Shown here: positions 10,759-17,633 of the stretch, in pieces
Position numbering within the stretch: position 1 is the stretch's first letter
How the letters are laid out: each line of letters starts with the position of its first letter
Origin: Streptomyces luteolifulvus
GTDB lineage: Bacteria > Actinomycetota > Actinomycetes > Streptomycetales > Streptomycetaceae
Direction of reading: 5' to 3'
Length of the DNA stretch: 33,573 bases
Assembly (NCBI RefSeq): GCF_008806595.1
Contig: NZ_VZRB01000005.1
Span: forward strand, 1 to 33,573
Translations under genes and position numbers: made by a program
Notes under the pieces: generated by a model
Told to the model about the DNA's origin: nothing
Seen by the model: the letters and a program-made list of their open reading frames with translations, nothing else
The model's database searches: none

Positions 10759-10838
10759 TCCTGACCGCCGCTCAGTTTCCATCCGGCCGGCGGTCCGAGG
10801 AGGGACAGGCACGATCACAGCGGCGAAGGGACACCGTC

Positions 10839-11051
10839 ATGACCGCGACCGCCAAGGGCCCCGCCGGCTACTTCCCCTCCATCGAGAAGAAGTACGGCCG
10901 TCCGATCGCCGAATGGCAGGAGCTGATCCGCTCGTCGCCGCTGACCTGGCACATGGAGCTGGTCGCCTGGCTGAAGACCGAGCACGGCCTCGGGCACGGC
11001 CACGCCAACGCCCTGGTGGCGCACACCCTCGCCGAGGCCGGGGACAGGTGA
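10839..11051 (+). CDS. DUF4287 domain protein
   Basis: Small protein of 70 residues. Its sequence matches the DUF4287 pattern: GYFPSIEKKYGRPIAEW at residues 10-26, then an all-helical segment with WHMELVAWLKTEHGLGHGHANALVAH. It is soluble, with no signal or membrane segment. The ATG at 10839 is preceded by GAAGGGA at a good distance. The function of the family is unknown; it is common in actinobacteria, alone or fused to DUF5655. It lies between ndh and a convergent unknown gene, with a 159-base spacer downstream in which I saw no clear terminator. Confidence 0.85.
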   Translation: MTATAKGPAGYFPSIEKKYGRPIAEWQELIRSSPLTWHMELVAWLKTEHGLGHGHANALVAHTLAEAGDR

Positions 11052-11210
11052 CGCGGGAGTGATACCGGGGCGTGACTACGCACCGTGACCGCCATAGCCC
11101 TCACCCGCCGAGGTCACCGAGGCCGCCGTCGGCCGCTCACCACCCGGTCACGCCGCTGCGGGCCCTGCGCAACCGTGAAAACCGCCATGTGACCAGCGCC
11201 GGAGCTGCCC

Positions 11211-11642
11211 TCACAGGTCGGTCGGCAGGTCGCTCGCTTCGGCGATGCCGCGCAGTTCCTCGTTGGTCCGGTGGCGTTCCCGGATGTAGTCGGCGATCTC
11301 ACTCAGACGCACCGGGTCCGACGCGGTCGCCGCGTCGGTGACCACCCTGACCGGGCCGGTCTCGTCGATCTCGAGCTCGACGACTTCGTTGTCCAGCCGG
11401 CCTGTGACGGCGGTGGCGATGACCAGGGCGGCCTGGTCGCGGATCTCCGGAGGCAGTCCTTCGGCGCTGTGGTCGTCCAGGGCGAAGTCCCGCCCGGGCA
11501 GCTGCTGGGCGTCGATCGCGCGCAGGACCGGTTCGACGACTCTGAGCAGGAGCCGGTAGTCGTCGGACTCCATCCGCAGGCGCAGCAGGTTGAGGTACAG
11601 GTCCACGGGCCGTTCTTCCGGCGGTAGCTCGGATTCGTTCAT
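11211..11642 (-). CDS. Conserved hypothetical protein
   Basis: I do not recognise this 143-residue protein. It is acidic and soluble, with a helical N-terminal half (PVDLYLNLLRLRMESDDYRL) and a segment with alternating charged/hydrophobic strands (NEVVELEIDETGPVRVVTD). It ends in a helical tail (LSEIADYIRERHRTNEEL). It has no cysteine. The ATG at 11642 has only weak ribosome-binding potential. A 28-base gap separates it from the DUF1206 gene upstream in the same orientation, so it is probably the last gene of the sigma-factor block. The reality of the gene rests on codon usage and operon position. Confidence 0.65.
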   Translation of the reverse strand: MNESELPPEERPVDLYLNLLRLRMESDDYRLLLRVVEPVLRAIDAQQLPGRDFALDDHSAEGLPPEIRDQAALVIATAVTGRLDNEVVELEIDETGPVRVVTDAATASDPVRLSEIADYIRERHRTNEELRGIAEASDLPTDL

Positions 11643-11670
11643 ACCGTGCGAGTTCCCCGTGTGCCACAGG

Positions 11671-12510
11671 TCAGACGCGGCGCCAGCGGGCCACTGCGAA
11701 GGAGAACACACCGAACAGCACCAGACCGGCCGCGACGCAGACCAGCAGCCACGGCCCCAGCGGGGTGTCGGCGAAGGAGCGGAGCGTGTCGTCCAGGCCC
11801 TTGGCCCGCTCGGGTTCGTAGTCGACCGCGGCGCTGACGGCGAAGGCCCCGGCCGCGGCGAACACCGCTCCGCGTGCCGCACCGCCGGCCACCCCGGTCA
11901 CGTCCACCAGCCGCCGTGCGCCCGGCCCCATCCGCCCGAGGTGCAGCTCCTCGTGGAAGTCGCGGCGGACGGCCTGGACCCCGATCCACACGCCGGCCAC
12001 GACGACGGCCGCCCCGGCGGCACCGACGAGCCACTGACCCGCGGGCGCCTCCAGCGCCCTGGCGGTGACGTCGCGGGACCGCCTGTCGCTCGATGGGCCC
12101 CCGCTGGCGCCCGGGCCCGCCGCGAACGACAGCACGGAGTAGGCGACCACCGCGTAGAGGACGAACCGGACGGCTGCCAGCAGCCGCTTCTTCGGCGTGC
12201 GGCCGTCCGGTTCGTCGGAGCCGAAGAGGATCTGGGACAGACGCCACAGGGCCATGCCGGCCATACCGAGTCCCACGGCCCACAGCAGTACGGCGCCGAA
12301 GGGCTTCGCCGCGAGCTCGGCGAGGGCGCCGCCGGGGTCTGCCTGGTGCTGCCGCTCCCCGAAGGCGATCTGCAGGGCCAGCGCTCCGACCAGCAGGTAG
12401 ATCACGCCCAGCGCGGCGAAACCGGCCCGGGCGGCGCCCTCCGTCACCGGGCCGCGGACCGCCCGGCGGGCCCCGCCCCGGCCGGTCCGCGTCATGGTGT
12501 GCGCGTCCAC
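11671..12510 (-). CDS. DUF1206 integral membrane protein
   Basis: Membrane protein of 279 residues built from three copies of the two-helix DUF1206 unit. The first unit has GVIYLLVGALALQIAF and AVLLWAVGLGMAGMALWRL. The second has AVRFVLYAVVAYSVLSF and WLVGAAGAAVVVAGVWIGV. The third has GAVFAAAGAFAVSAAVDY and PWLLVCVAAGLVLFGVFSF. Six transmembrane helices are therefore expected. The GTG at 12510 is supported by GGGGAGAG on the minus strand; an ATG at 12495 lacks one at a usable distance. The gene follows DUF5133 by 37 bases and is likely part of the sigma-factor transcription unit. The function of DUF1206 is not known; envelope stress would be a guess. Confidence 0.85.
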   Translation of the reverse strand: MDAHTMTRTGRGGARRAVRGPVTEGAARAGFAALGVIYLLVGALALQIAFGERQHQADPGGALAELAAKPFGAVLLWAVGLGMAGMALWRLSQILFGSDEPDGRTPKKRLLAAVRFVLYAVVAYSVLSFAAGPGASGGPSSDRRSRDVTARALEAPAGQWLVGAAGAAVVVAGVWIGVQAVRRDFHEELHLGRMGPGARRLVDVTGVAGGAARGAVFAAAGAFAVSAAVDYEPERAKGLDDTLRSFADTPLGPWLLVCVAAGLVLFGVFSFAVARWRRV

Positions 12511-12547
12511 CTGTCTCTCCCCTCGGTCCCAGCGCGGCTCAGGAGCC

Positions 12548-12781
12548 TCAGTCGGCCGAGGCAGCGCGCTCGGACGCGGGCGTGTCGGTGGCGTCGAGCA
12601 GCCGGTGTGCCACGTCCAGGGCCCGACCCACTTCACGGGTTCCCGTCGCGACGCAGAGCGTGTAGGCGAGGTCCCGCGCCCGCCGGCCCGGCCCGCTCGC
12701 CGGGCCCGTCACCTCCTCGGCCTCCAGCGCCTCGTACTCGTCGACGAGGCGGCGCAGCAGGCCGGAATGGGGAATCAGCAT
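12548..12781 (-). CDS. DUF5133 domain protein
   Basis: Small protein of 77 residues. The N-terminus MLIPHSGLLRRLVDEYEALEA matches the DUF5133 pattern of short Streptomyces proteins (MLxPHxxxLRxLVxEYExL). The middle, RARDLAYTLCVATGTREV, forms a second helix. GAGGAGCG lies just upstream of the ATG. The gene starts 20 bases after the sigma-factor stop, so the two are almost certainly co-transcribed. The single cysteine is not part of a known motif. DUF5133 proteins often sit near SigB-type sigma factors or their regulators in Streptomyces; the molecular role is unknown. Confidence 0.8.
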   Translation of the reverse strand: MLIPHSGLLRRLVDEYEALEAEEVTGPASGPGRRARDLAYTLCVATGTREVGRALDVAHRLLDATDTPASERAASAD

Positions 12782-12801
12782 CCGTTTCGCTCCTCGTCCG
12801 C

Positions 12802-13656
12802 TCAGGCCACCGCGCGTCCGCCGGCGCCACCGCCGCGCCGCTGCTCCATCACCTCGTCCCGGACCCGGGCGCAGCTGCGGCTGATGAGCCGGGAGACATG
12901 CATCTGGGAGATGCCGAGCCGATCGGCGATACGGCTCTGTGTCATGTCCTCGAAGAAGCGCATGTAGAGGATGGCGCGCTCGCGTTCCGGCAGTCGGCGC
13001 AGTCCTTCCTTGGCGGCCTCGCGGTCGACCACGACGTCGAACGAGGCGTCCGATGCGCCGAGGGTGTCCGCGAGGCTGTATCCGTCGTCGTCGGCCGACA
13101 GTTCGGCGTCCAGCGACAGGGTGCTGAAGCTTTCGAGGGCCTCCATGCCCGCACCGACCTCTTCCTCGGACAGGCCCGTGTGGGCGGCGATGTCGGCGAC
13201 GGAGGGCTCGGCGGCGCCCGGGGCCTGGGTGAGATCACGGCGGGCGACCCGGACCTTGTTGCGCAGTTCCTGCACCCGGCGGGGCACCCTCAGGGCCCAC
13301 ATCCGGTCGCGGAAGTGCCGTTTGACCTCGCCGGTGATGGTGGGTACGGCGTAACTCTCGAAGGCGCCGCGCTCCGGCTCGAACCGGTCGATCGCCTTCA
13401 CCAGTCCCAGCGCCGCCACCTGCCTGAGGTCCTCGATCGACTCGCCGCGGTCGCGGAACCGGCCGGCGATCCGATGGGCCATGGGCAGCCAGGCCGTGAC
13501 GAGCTCGTCACGCACGGCGTCCCGCACGGGCCCGTCGTCGAGCTGGGCCAGACGGGTGAACAGGGCAAGGGTGTCGGGGGCGTCGTCGTGCCGTCGCCGG
13601 GCCGGGACGGTCGGTTGTGCGGGCGTGCCGGGTCGGCTGGACGTTTCGATGGGCAT
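12802..13656 (-). CDS. RNA polymerase sigma factor, SigB/SigF/SigG subfamily
   Basis: Group 3 sigma-70 protein of 284 residues. Region 2 contains DLRQVAALGLVKAIDRFEPERGAF-type core-binding and -10 recognition sequence (about 77-100) followed by SYAVPTITGEVKRHFRDR. Region 3 is centred on RVPRRVQELRNKV, and region 4 has the helix-turn-helix MTQSRIADRLGISQMHVSRL (about 240-260). These features mark the stress and sporulation SigB/F/G family. The ATG at 13656 has AGGAG 9 bases upstream. Such sigma factors are normally held by an RsbW-type anti-sigma factor; the ATP-binding protein 224 bases upstream, in the same orientation, is the obvious candidate. I looked for the SigB-type promoter pattern (GTTT, 14-16 bases, GGGTA) upstream and did not find a convincing match. 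Confidence 0.93.
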   Translation of the reverse strand: MPIETSSRPGTPAQPTVPARRRHDDAPDTLALFTRLAQLDDGPVRDAVRDELVTAWLPMAHRIAGRFRDRGESIEDLRQVAALGLVKAIDRFEPERGAFESYAVPTITGEVKRHFRDRMWALRVPRRVQELRNKVRVARRDLTQAPGAAEPSVADIAAHTGLSEEEVGAGMEALESFSTLSLDAELSADDDGYSLADTLGASDASFDVVVDREAAKEGLRRLPERERAILYMRFFEDMTQSRIADRLGISQMHVSRLISRSCARVRDEVMEQRRGGGAGGRAVA

Positions 13657-13879
13657 GCGGAATCGCTCCTGAACGGTGGTTTCAGGGACATACCGCGGGA
13701 ACGTCGCTGCCCGGAACGCCTGGAGGTGCCCCGGGGCAGTCGTACCGCTCCCGCTGGCGCGCCTCCGGTCCGAAGCACGAAAGTCCATCTGCCCTGACCC
13801 TGTGGGAACAAACTCCCCTTCGCCACGAAATGTGGCCGGGCCGGGACCGGAGGGCGCCGAGGAGGGCCGGGCTGCGGGC

Positions 13880-14323
13880 TCAGGTCAATGGCACGACGGC
13901 GCTGATGCACTTGCCGCCGGCGGGCAGGCCGGTCACCCGGATGTCGTCCGCCAGCAGGCAGACGATGGGCCAGCCCCGGCCGCCCGCCCGCCATCGTCCC
14001 TCCTGGTCGACCGGCGCCAGGGCCACCGGCAGGTCACTGCTGCGGTCGCTCACCGAGACGCGTACGCCGGGTCCGACGACGTCGACGTGGAAGTCCGTGA
14101 CGCCGCCGCCGTGCAGGATCGCGTTCGTGGTGAGTTCCGAGGTGACCAGCAGTGCGTCCGAGAGGGCGTCCTCGTCGCAGCCGGTGTGCGTGGCACGGCA
14201 GCGTTCGGCCACGGCCTGCTCCACGGCCCTGCGCGCGTCGGCCGGCCTGCAGGGACACGGGTGCCGGGAGTACCGGGCTGCGGACGGTTCGAGGGCGGAT
14301 TCGGTGCTGTGCTGCTCGCACAT
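13880..14323 (-). CDS. ATP-binding protein, RsbW-like candidate anti-sigma factor
   Basis: GHKL-type ATPase domain of 147 residues. The N box is LVTSELTTNAILHGGG (about 60-75), followed by VRVSVSDRSSDLP and GRGWPIVCLLADDIRV. This is the single-domain architecture of RsbW-like anti-sigma kinases. AGGGAG precedes the ATG at 14323 by 8 bases. The N-terminus contains a cysteine-bearing stretch (HPCPCRPAD, plus Cys2) that is unusual for the family and could bind metal or form a disulfide; this is speculation. It lies upstream of, and in the same orientation as, the sigma factor, which is the usual arrangement for a partner pair. No anti-anti-sigma (STAS) gene is visible nearby. Confidence 0.83.
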   Translation of the reverse strand: MCEQHSTESALEPSAARYSRHPCPCRPADARRAVEQAVAERCRATHTGCDEDALSDALLVTSELTTNAILHGGGVTDFHVDVVGPGVRVSVSDRSSDLPVALAPVDQEGRWRAGGRGWPIVCLLADDIRVTGLPAGGKCISAVVPLT

Positions 14324-14490
14324 GCCAAAACTCCCTGATCGCTGATGAGCCGGACCCAGGCCACGCCCGCAGCGAACCGTGTTCGAGGGCTCCGCGGGCC
14401 TCTTCCTTCCGGCTGACCTGTGCGCACCAGAACAAACCTCTCGATCCACCGGTCCCGGCGGGCCGTCCGCTACCGAAATGGGGGTACGCG

Positions 14491-14712
14491 GTGTTCATGG
14501 ATGTCGTGGACTCGGACGAGCTGTTGCGGCGTATCCAGCGGGCCAGAGCCTGTGCGCAGCAGGAGGAACGGGCATGGCGGGCGCGCAGCGTGGACCTGCG
14601 GGCGGGCGATCCGGAAGGAGCTCGGGAAGCCGCCGTACGGAGCCTGGCCTACGAGGCAGTGATCAGGGTGCTGGACGAGGTCCTCACGCCCGGCAGACGG
14701 GCCGGGGAGTGA
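14491..14712 (+). CDS. Small hypothetical protein
   Basis: I do not recognise this 73-residue protein. It is highly charged and almost wholly helical (MDVVDSDELLRRIQRARACA, then EGAREAAVRSLAYEAVIRVLDEVL), and likely forms a helical hairpin. It has one cysteine and no membrane segment. Start choice lies between the GTG at 14491, with GGGGG 6 bases upstream, and the ATG at 14497. It is transcribed divergently from the RsbW-like gene, with a 167-base shared upstream region. Codon usage is that of a normal Streptomyces gene, which is the main support. Confidence 0.6.
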   Translation: MFMDVVDSDELLRRIQRARACAQQEERAWRARSVDLRAGDPEGAREAAVRSLAYEAVIRVLDEVLTPGRRAGE

Positions 14713-14716
14713 AACA

Positions 14717-14739
14717 GGTCACTTGACCCACTTCTGGGT
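14717..14739 (+). promoter_or_regulatory. Two overlapping inverted repeats upstream of a possible small-RNA locus
   Basis: GGTCA-CT-TGACC (14717-14728) is a perfect inverted repeat. It overlaps ACCCA-CTTC-TGGGT (14726-14739), a second perfect one. The TTGACC inside (14723-14728) could also act as a -35 with TAGCCA (14748-14753) as a poor -10, spaced 19 bases. The arrangement suggests a regulated promoter right after the small gene ending at 14712. Confidence 0.4.
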
Positions 14740-14753
14740 ACACATCGTAGCCA

Positions 14754-14862
14754 ATGATGGTTTACCGTTCATTCATAACGTGGCGACGGGGTAGACCATC
14801 CGTCCTCCGTACGTCACCGCGAACGGCCCTGGCTGGCCTCCCCCGTCCAGCCAGGGCTTTTT
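14754..14862 (+). ncRNA. Candidate small RNA or terminated leader upstream of the cyclic-nucleotide-binding gene
   Basis: The 271-base interval 14713-14983 has no supported gene. It contains a possible promoter with overlapping inverted repeats (14717-14753) and, about 75 bases later, a perfect intrinsic terminator (14826-14862). The stretch between would give a transcript of roughly 100 bases. It includes a CCTCC-containing single-stranded region (around 14810) that could pair with ribosome-binding sites. Both ends of the transcript are inferred. The alternative is a leader attenuator for the gene at 14984, or simply termination of transcription from the gene ending at 14712. Confidence 0.35.
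14826..14862 (+). terminator. Perfect rho-independent terminator
   Basis: GCCCTGGCTGG (14826-14836) pairs perfectly with CCAGCCAGGGC (14847-14857): an 11-bp stem with a 10-base loop, followed directly by TTTTT (14858-14862). It is the only T-tailed intrinsic terminator I saw in the window. It acts on plus-strand transcription and lies 113 bases after the small gene ending at 14712 and 121 bases before the next start. Confidence 0.88.
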
Positions 14863-14983
14863 CATGCCGTCGTACATCCCTCGTTCGACAATTGCGTCCG
14901 CCGAGGTGCCCACGGCGTCGCCAGCCGCTGAAATGGGCGTAGGCAAAGCAGCAGAACCGAACGCCGGCGAGGAGCCCCGCGTC

Positions 14984-15436
14984 ATGACCAAAGCGACCAA
15001 ACTGCTGACCGCCCTTCCGCCGACACAGCGTCAGCGCCTGATGACGCTCGCCCGGGAGGTCTCCTTTCCCGAGGACGCCCGCATCTTCGAGGCGGGAGGC
15101 ACGGCCGACCGCTTCTGGGTCATCCGCTCCGGCGCCGTCTCCCTCGACCAGCAGGTGACCGCCGTGCAGAAAGTGACGGTCGCCAGCCTCGGCGCGGGCG
15201 ACCTGCTCGGCTGGTCCTGGCTGTTCCCGCCGTACCAGTGGGACTTCGGCGCGGAGGCCTTCAGCCCCGTGCGCGCCCACGAGTTCGACGCGGCCGCGGT
15301 GCGCAGGCTGTGCACGGAGGATCCCGACCTCGGGATGACACTCGTCCAGACGGTCGCCGAGATCCTCGCGCACCGGCTGGAGATGACCCGGGGCAAACTC
15401 ATGGAGCAGTACGCGTCACGCCGACGAGCCCTGTAG
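14984..15436 (+). CDS. Stand-alone cyclic-nucleotide-binding (Crp/cNMP-fold) domain protein
   Basis: Protein of 150 residues consisting of little more than a cNMP-binding beta-barrel. It contains FPEDARIFEAGGTADRFWVI, RSGAVSLDQQ and LGAGDLLGWSWLFPPYQWDF, followed by the C helix LVQTVAEILAHRLEMTRGKL. There is no helix-turn-helix, so it is not a normal Crp/Fnr transcription factor. It may act as a ligand-binding partner of another protein. GAGGAG (14969-14974) sits 9 bases before the ATG at 14984; an open frame runs further upstream but lacks support. The typical phosphate-binding cassette (RSAT-like) is not evident, so cAMP binding is doubtful. It converges on the TetR gene, with only 23 bases between the stops. 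The upstream terminator separates it from earlier genes. Confidence 0.8.
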   Translation: MTKATKLLTALPPTQRQRLMTLAREVSFPEDARIFEAGGTADRFWVIRSGAVSLDQQVTAVQKVTVASLGAGDLLGWSWLFPPYQWDFGAEAFSPVRAHEFDAAAVRRLCTEDPDLGMTLVQTVAEILAHRLEMTRGKLMEQYASRRRAL

Positions 15437-15459
15437 GACCGCGCGGGGCCGGGTGCCGT

Positions 15460-16167
15460 TCAGGAGCCGATCGCGTCCAGCTGAGCCGCGGCACTGTCCA
15501 GGAGCATCTCCAGGGCCGTCGGATAGGCGCTGGTGACCATGCGGGTCGCCAGCAGGGGCGCCGCCTCGGCGATACGGGGGTGGGTGGTGCGGGGCAGCCC
15601 GGCATACGTCGAGCGCCACATCTCCTCGTCGGCGCGCTGCGAGGCGCTCGGCAGGGTCAGCGAGGCGGCGTCGAGTGCGGCGAAGGCCAGCGTCTGGTCG
15701 ATGAAGGCGTGGTAGATGCGCACGGTGTCCGGCAGCCCGAAGCCCGCCGTGCGCAGCACCTCCAGCACGGCCTCGTCGGCGGCGAGCTCGTGCGCCCGGC
15801 CGGTGACCCGGTTCGTGGTCAGCAGGGCCGCCTGCGGGTGGGCGACGTAGGCGGCGTGGATGCGCAGCCCGACAGCGCGCAGGTCCGCGCGCCACCGACC
15901 CGTCGGCCGCCAGCCGTCCAGGGCCTGCCCGATGAGGGCGTCGCCGATGGCGAGCGTCAGATCGTCCATGCCCCGGAAGTACCGGTAGAGCGTGCTCGGG
16001 TCGGCGTCCAGGGCGAGGCCCAGACGGCGCGCGGTGAGACCGGCGCTGCCGTGTTCCCGCAGCATGCGCAACGCGGTCTCCACGATCAGCCGCTCGGACA
16101 GCACGGTGCCGCTCCGGGTGGGCCGGCGCCGTCGCCGCTTCTCCTCGGGCACCACGGGTTTGGGCAT
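15460..16167 (-). CDS. TetR-family transcriptional regulator
   Basis: Regulator of 235 residues. It has a basic N-terminus (EEKRRRRRPTRSG), then the TetR DNA-binding domain (about 22-68) with LIVETALRMLREHGSAGLTARRLGLAL-type helices and the recognition helix region DADPSTLYRYFRGMDDL. The C-terminal ligand/dimerisation domain resembles the TetR_C family that follows this HTH type. GGAGG precedes the ATG at 16167 by 5 bases. It is divergent from the saccharopine-dehydrogenase-like gene. A 7-base inverted repeat brackets that gene's promoter in the shared spacer, so it is a strong candidate repressor of its neighbour and perhaps of itself. The ligand is unknown. Confidence 0.9.
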   Translation of the reverse strand: MPKPVVPEEKRRRRRPTRSGTVLSERLIVETALRMLREHGSAGLTARRLGLALDADPSTLYRYFRGMDDLTLAIGDALIGQALDGWRPTGRWRADLRAVGLRIHAAYVAHPQAALLTTNRVTGRAHELAADEAVLEVLRTAGFGLPDTVRIYHAFIDQTLAFAALDAASLTLPSASQRADEEMWRSTYAGLPRTTHPRIAEAAPLLATRMVTSAYPTALEMLLDSAAAQLDAIGS

Positions 16168-16214
16168 CCGGGCCTCCGTCCTTCCGTCCCCGTGTCCATC
16201 CTCCAGGCTTATGC

Positions 16215-16252
16215 CAACGCCATTGACCTTACGTGATCCCGCGGCGTTGTAT
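16215..16252 (+). promoter_or_regulatory. Promoter of the saccharopine-dehydrogenase-like gene with overlapping TetR-type operator
   Basis: TTGACC (16223-16228) and TTGTAT (16247-16252) form a good sigma-70 type promoter with an 18-base spacer. CAACGCC (16215-16221) and GGCGTTG (16243-16249) are perfect inverted arms placed just before the -35 and across the start of the -10. A dimer bound here would block RNA polymerase. The divergent TetR protein is the likely ligand of the site. Confidence 0.7.
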
Positions 16253-16302
16253 CTCCGTCGAGGGGCCCCACGTCTTCGACCTCCAGCAGAGAGAGATCTG
16301 TC

Positions 16303-17523
16303 ATGCGCGTACTTCTTGTGGGTGCCGGCGGTGTGGGCACCGCCATCACCCGTATCGCGGCCCGGCGTCCGTTCTTCGAGACGATGGTGGTCGCCGACTA
16401 CGACCTGGCGCGGGCCGAGGCCGCCGTAGCGGCCCTGGGCGACGGAGGAAGCCGCTTCCACGCCGACCGCGTCGACGCGAACGACGAGGCGGCGGTGGCG
16501 GCGCTGCTGGAGCGGCACATGTGCGACGTGCTCCTCAACGCCACCGACCCCCGGTTCGTGATGCCCCTGTTCCGGGCGGCGCGCACCGCCGGGGCCATCT
16601 ACCTCGACATGGCGATGTCGCTGTCGCACCCGCACCCCGAGCGCCCGTACCACGAGTGCGGGGTCAAGCTCGGCGACGACCAGTTCGCCGAGGCGGCCGG
16701 CTGGGAGAAGGCCGGGGCGCTCGCCCTCGTGGGCATGGGCGTGGAGCCGGGGCTCTCGGACGTCTTCGCGCGGTACGCGGCCGACGAGCTCTTCGACGAG
16801 ATCGAGGAGATCGGCATCCGCGACGGAGCGGACCTGACCGTCGACGGCTACGACTTCGCGCCGTCCTTCAGCATCTGGACCACGATCGAGGAGTGCCTGA
16901 ACCCGCCGGTGGTCTACGAGGCCGGCCGCGGGTGGTTCACCACGGAACCCTTCAGCGAGCCCGAGGTGTTCGACTTCCCCGAGGGCATCGGCCCGGTGGA
17001 GTGCGTGAACGTGGAGCACGAGGAGGTGCTGCTCGTCCCGCGCTGGGTCGACGCCCGCAGGGTCACCTTCAAGTACGGCCTGGGCCGGGAGTTCGTGGAG
17101 ACGCTTCGGACGCTGCATCTGCTGGGCCTGGACCGCACCGAACCGGTGACCGTGCCGAGCGCCGCCGGCCCGGTGGCCGTCTCGCCCCGGGACGTGGTCG
17201 CCGCCTGTCTGCCCGACCCCGCAACCCTGGGCGAGCGGATGCACGGCAAGACCTGCGCGGGCACCTGGGTGCGGGGCGTGAAGGACGGGGCGCCGCGCGA
17301 GGTGTACCTCTACCACGTGGTCGACAACCAGTGGTCGATGGCGGAGTACGGCTGCCAGGCGGTGGTGTGGCAGACGGCGATCAATCCCGTCGTCGCCCTC
17401 GAACTCCTCGCCACAGGCGTCTGGTCGGGCTCGGGCGTCCTCGGCCCGGAGGCCCTCCCGCCCCGGCCCTTCCTGGATCTGCTGACCGAGTACGGCTCCC
17501 CCTGGGGCATGCGGGAGCAGTGA
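16303..17523 (+). CDS. Saccharopine dehydrogenase-family oxidoreductase
   Basis: NAD(P)-dependent enzyme of 406 residues. The Rossmann motif VLLVGAGGVGTAITRIA lies at residues 3-19, followed by ADYDLARAEAAV as the adenosine-binding strand. The middle and C-terminal parts show the family pattern VGMGVEPGLSDVFARYA and VVDNQWSMAEYGCQAVVWQT. Relatives act as saccharopine reductase, carboxynorspermidine synthase or lysine 6-dehydrogenase-like enzymes, so the substrate is probably an amino-acid/aldehyde Schiff base; I cannot say which. GAGAGAGA precedes the ATG at 16303. It is transcribed from the clear promoter at 16223-16252 and is likely under control of the divergent TetR regulator. It has a single-gene layout, and a Wbl gene follows after 110 bases with its own promoter. 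Confidence 0.88.
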   Translation: MRVLLVGAGGVGTAITRIAARRPFFETMVVADYDLARAEAAVAALGDGGSRFHADRVDANDEAAVAALLERHMCDVLLNATDPRFVMPLFRAARTAGAIYLDMAMSLSHPHPERPYHECGVKLGDDQFAEAAGWEKAGALALVGMGVEPGLSDVFARYAADELFDEIEEIGIRDGADLTVDGYDFAPSFSIWTTIEECLNPPVVYEAGRGWFTTEPFSEPEVFDFPEGIGPVECVNVEHEEVLLVPRWVDARRVTFKYGLGREFVETLRTLHLLGLDRTEPVTVPSAAGPVAVSPRDVVAACLPDPATLGERMHGKTCAGTWVRGVKDGAPREVYLYHVVDNQWSMAEYGCQAVVWQTAINPVVALELLATGVWSGSGVLGPEALPPRPFLDLLTEYGSPWGMREQ

Positions 17524-17562
17524 CCGAGGCGTCTCCCGGCAATCCGCTGTTTCACTCGCGTA

Positions 17563-17591
17563 TCGACAGGTGACCCGAAATCGAGTTAATT
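17563..17591 (+). promoter_or_regulatory. Putative promoter of the WhiB-like gene
   Basis: TCGACA (17563-17568) and TTAATT (17586-17591) are separated by exactly 17 bases. Transcription would start near 17598 and give a leader of about 35 bases. The AT-rich -10 stands out in this G+C-rich region. Confidence 0.55.
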
Positions 17592-17633
17592 CATCCCCGA
17601 GGGCACGTACGACTTCGATCGCAGGTGACTTTG

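Noticed and set aside
11052..11210. Terminator between the DUF4287 gene and the convergent unknown gene
   Set aside because: Several short GC-rich complementary stretches exist, but none gives a perfect stem longer than about 6 bp, so I do not call one.
13657..14490. SigB-type promoter (GTTT, 14-16 bases, GGGTA) for the sigma-factor genes
   Set aside because: I found GTTT and GGT-like elements on the minus strand, but none with both correct hexamers and spacing. The 12-base palindrome TGCCCCGGGGCA at 13727-13738 is the only symmetrical element I saw in the sigma-gene leader, and it is plain GC symmetry.
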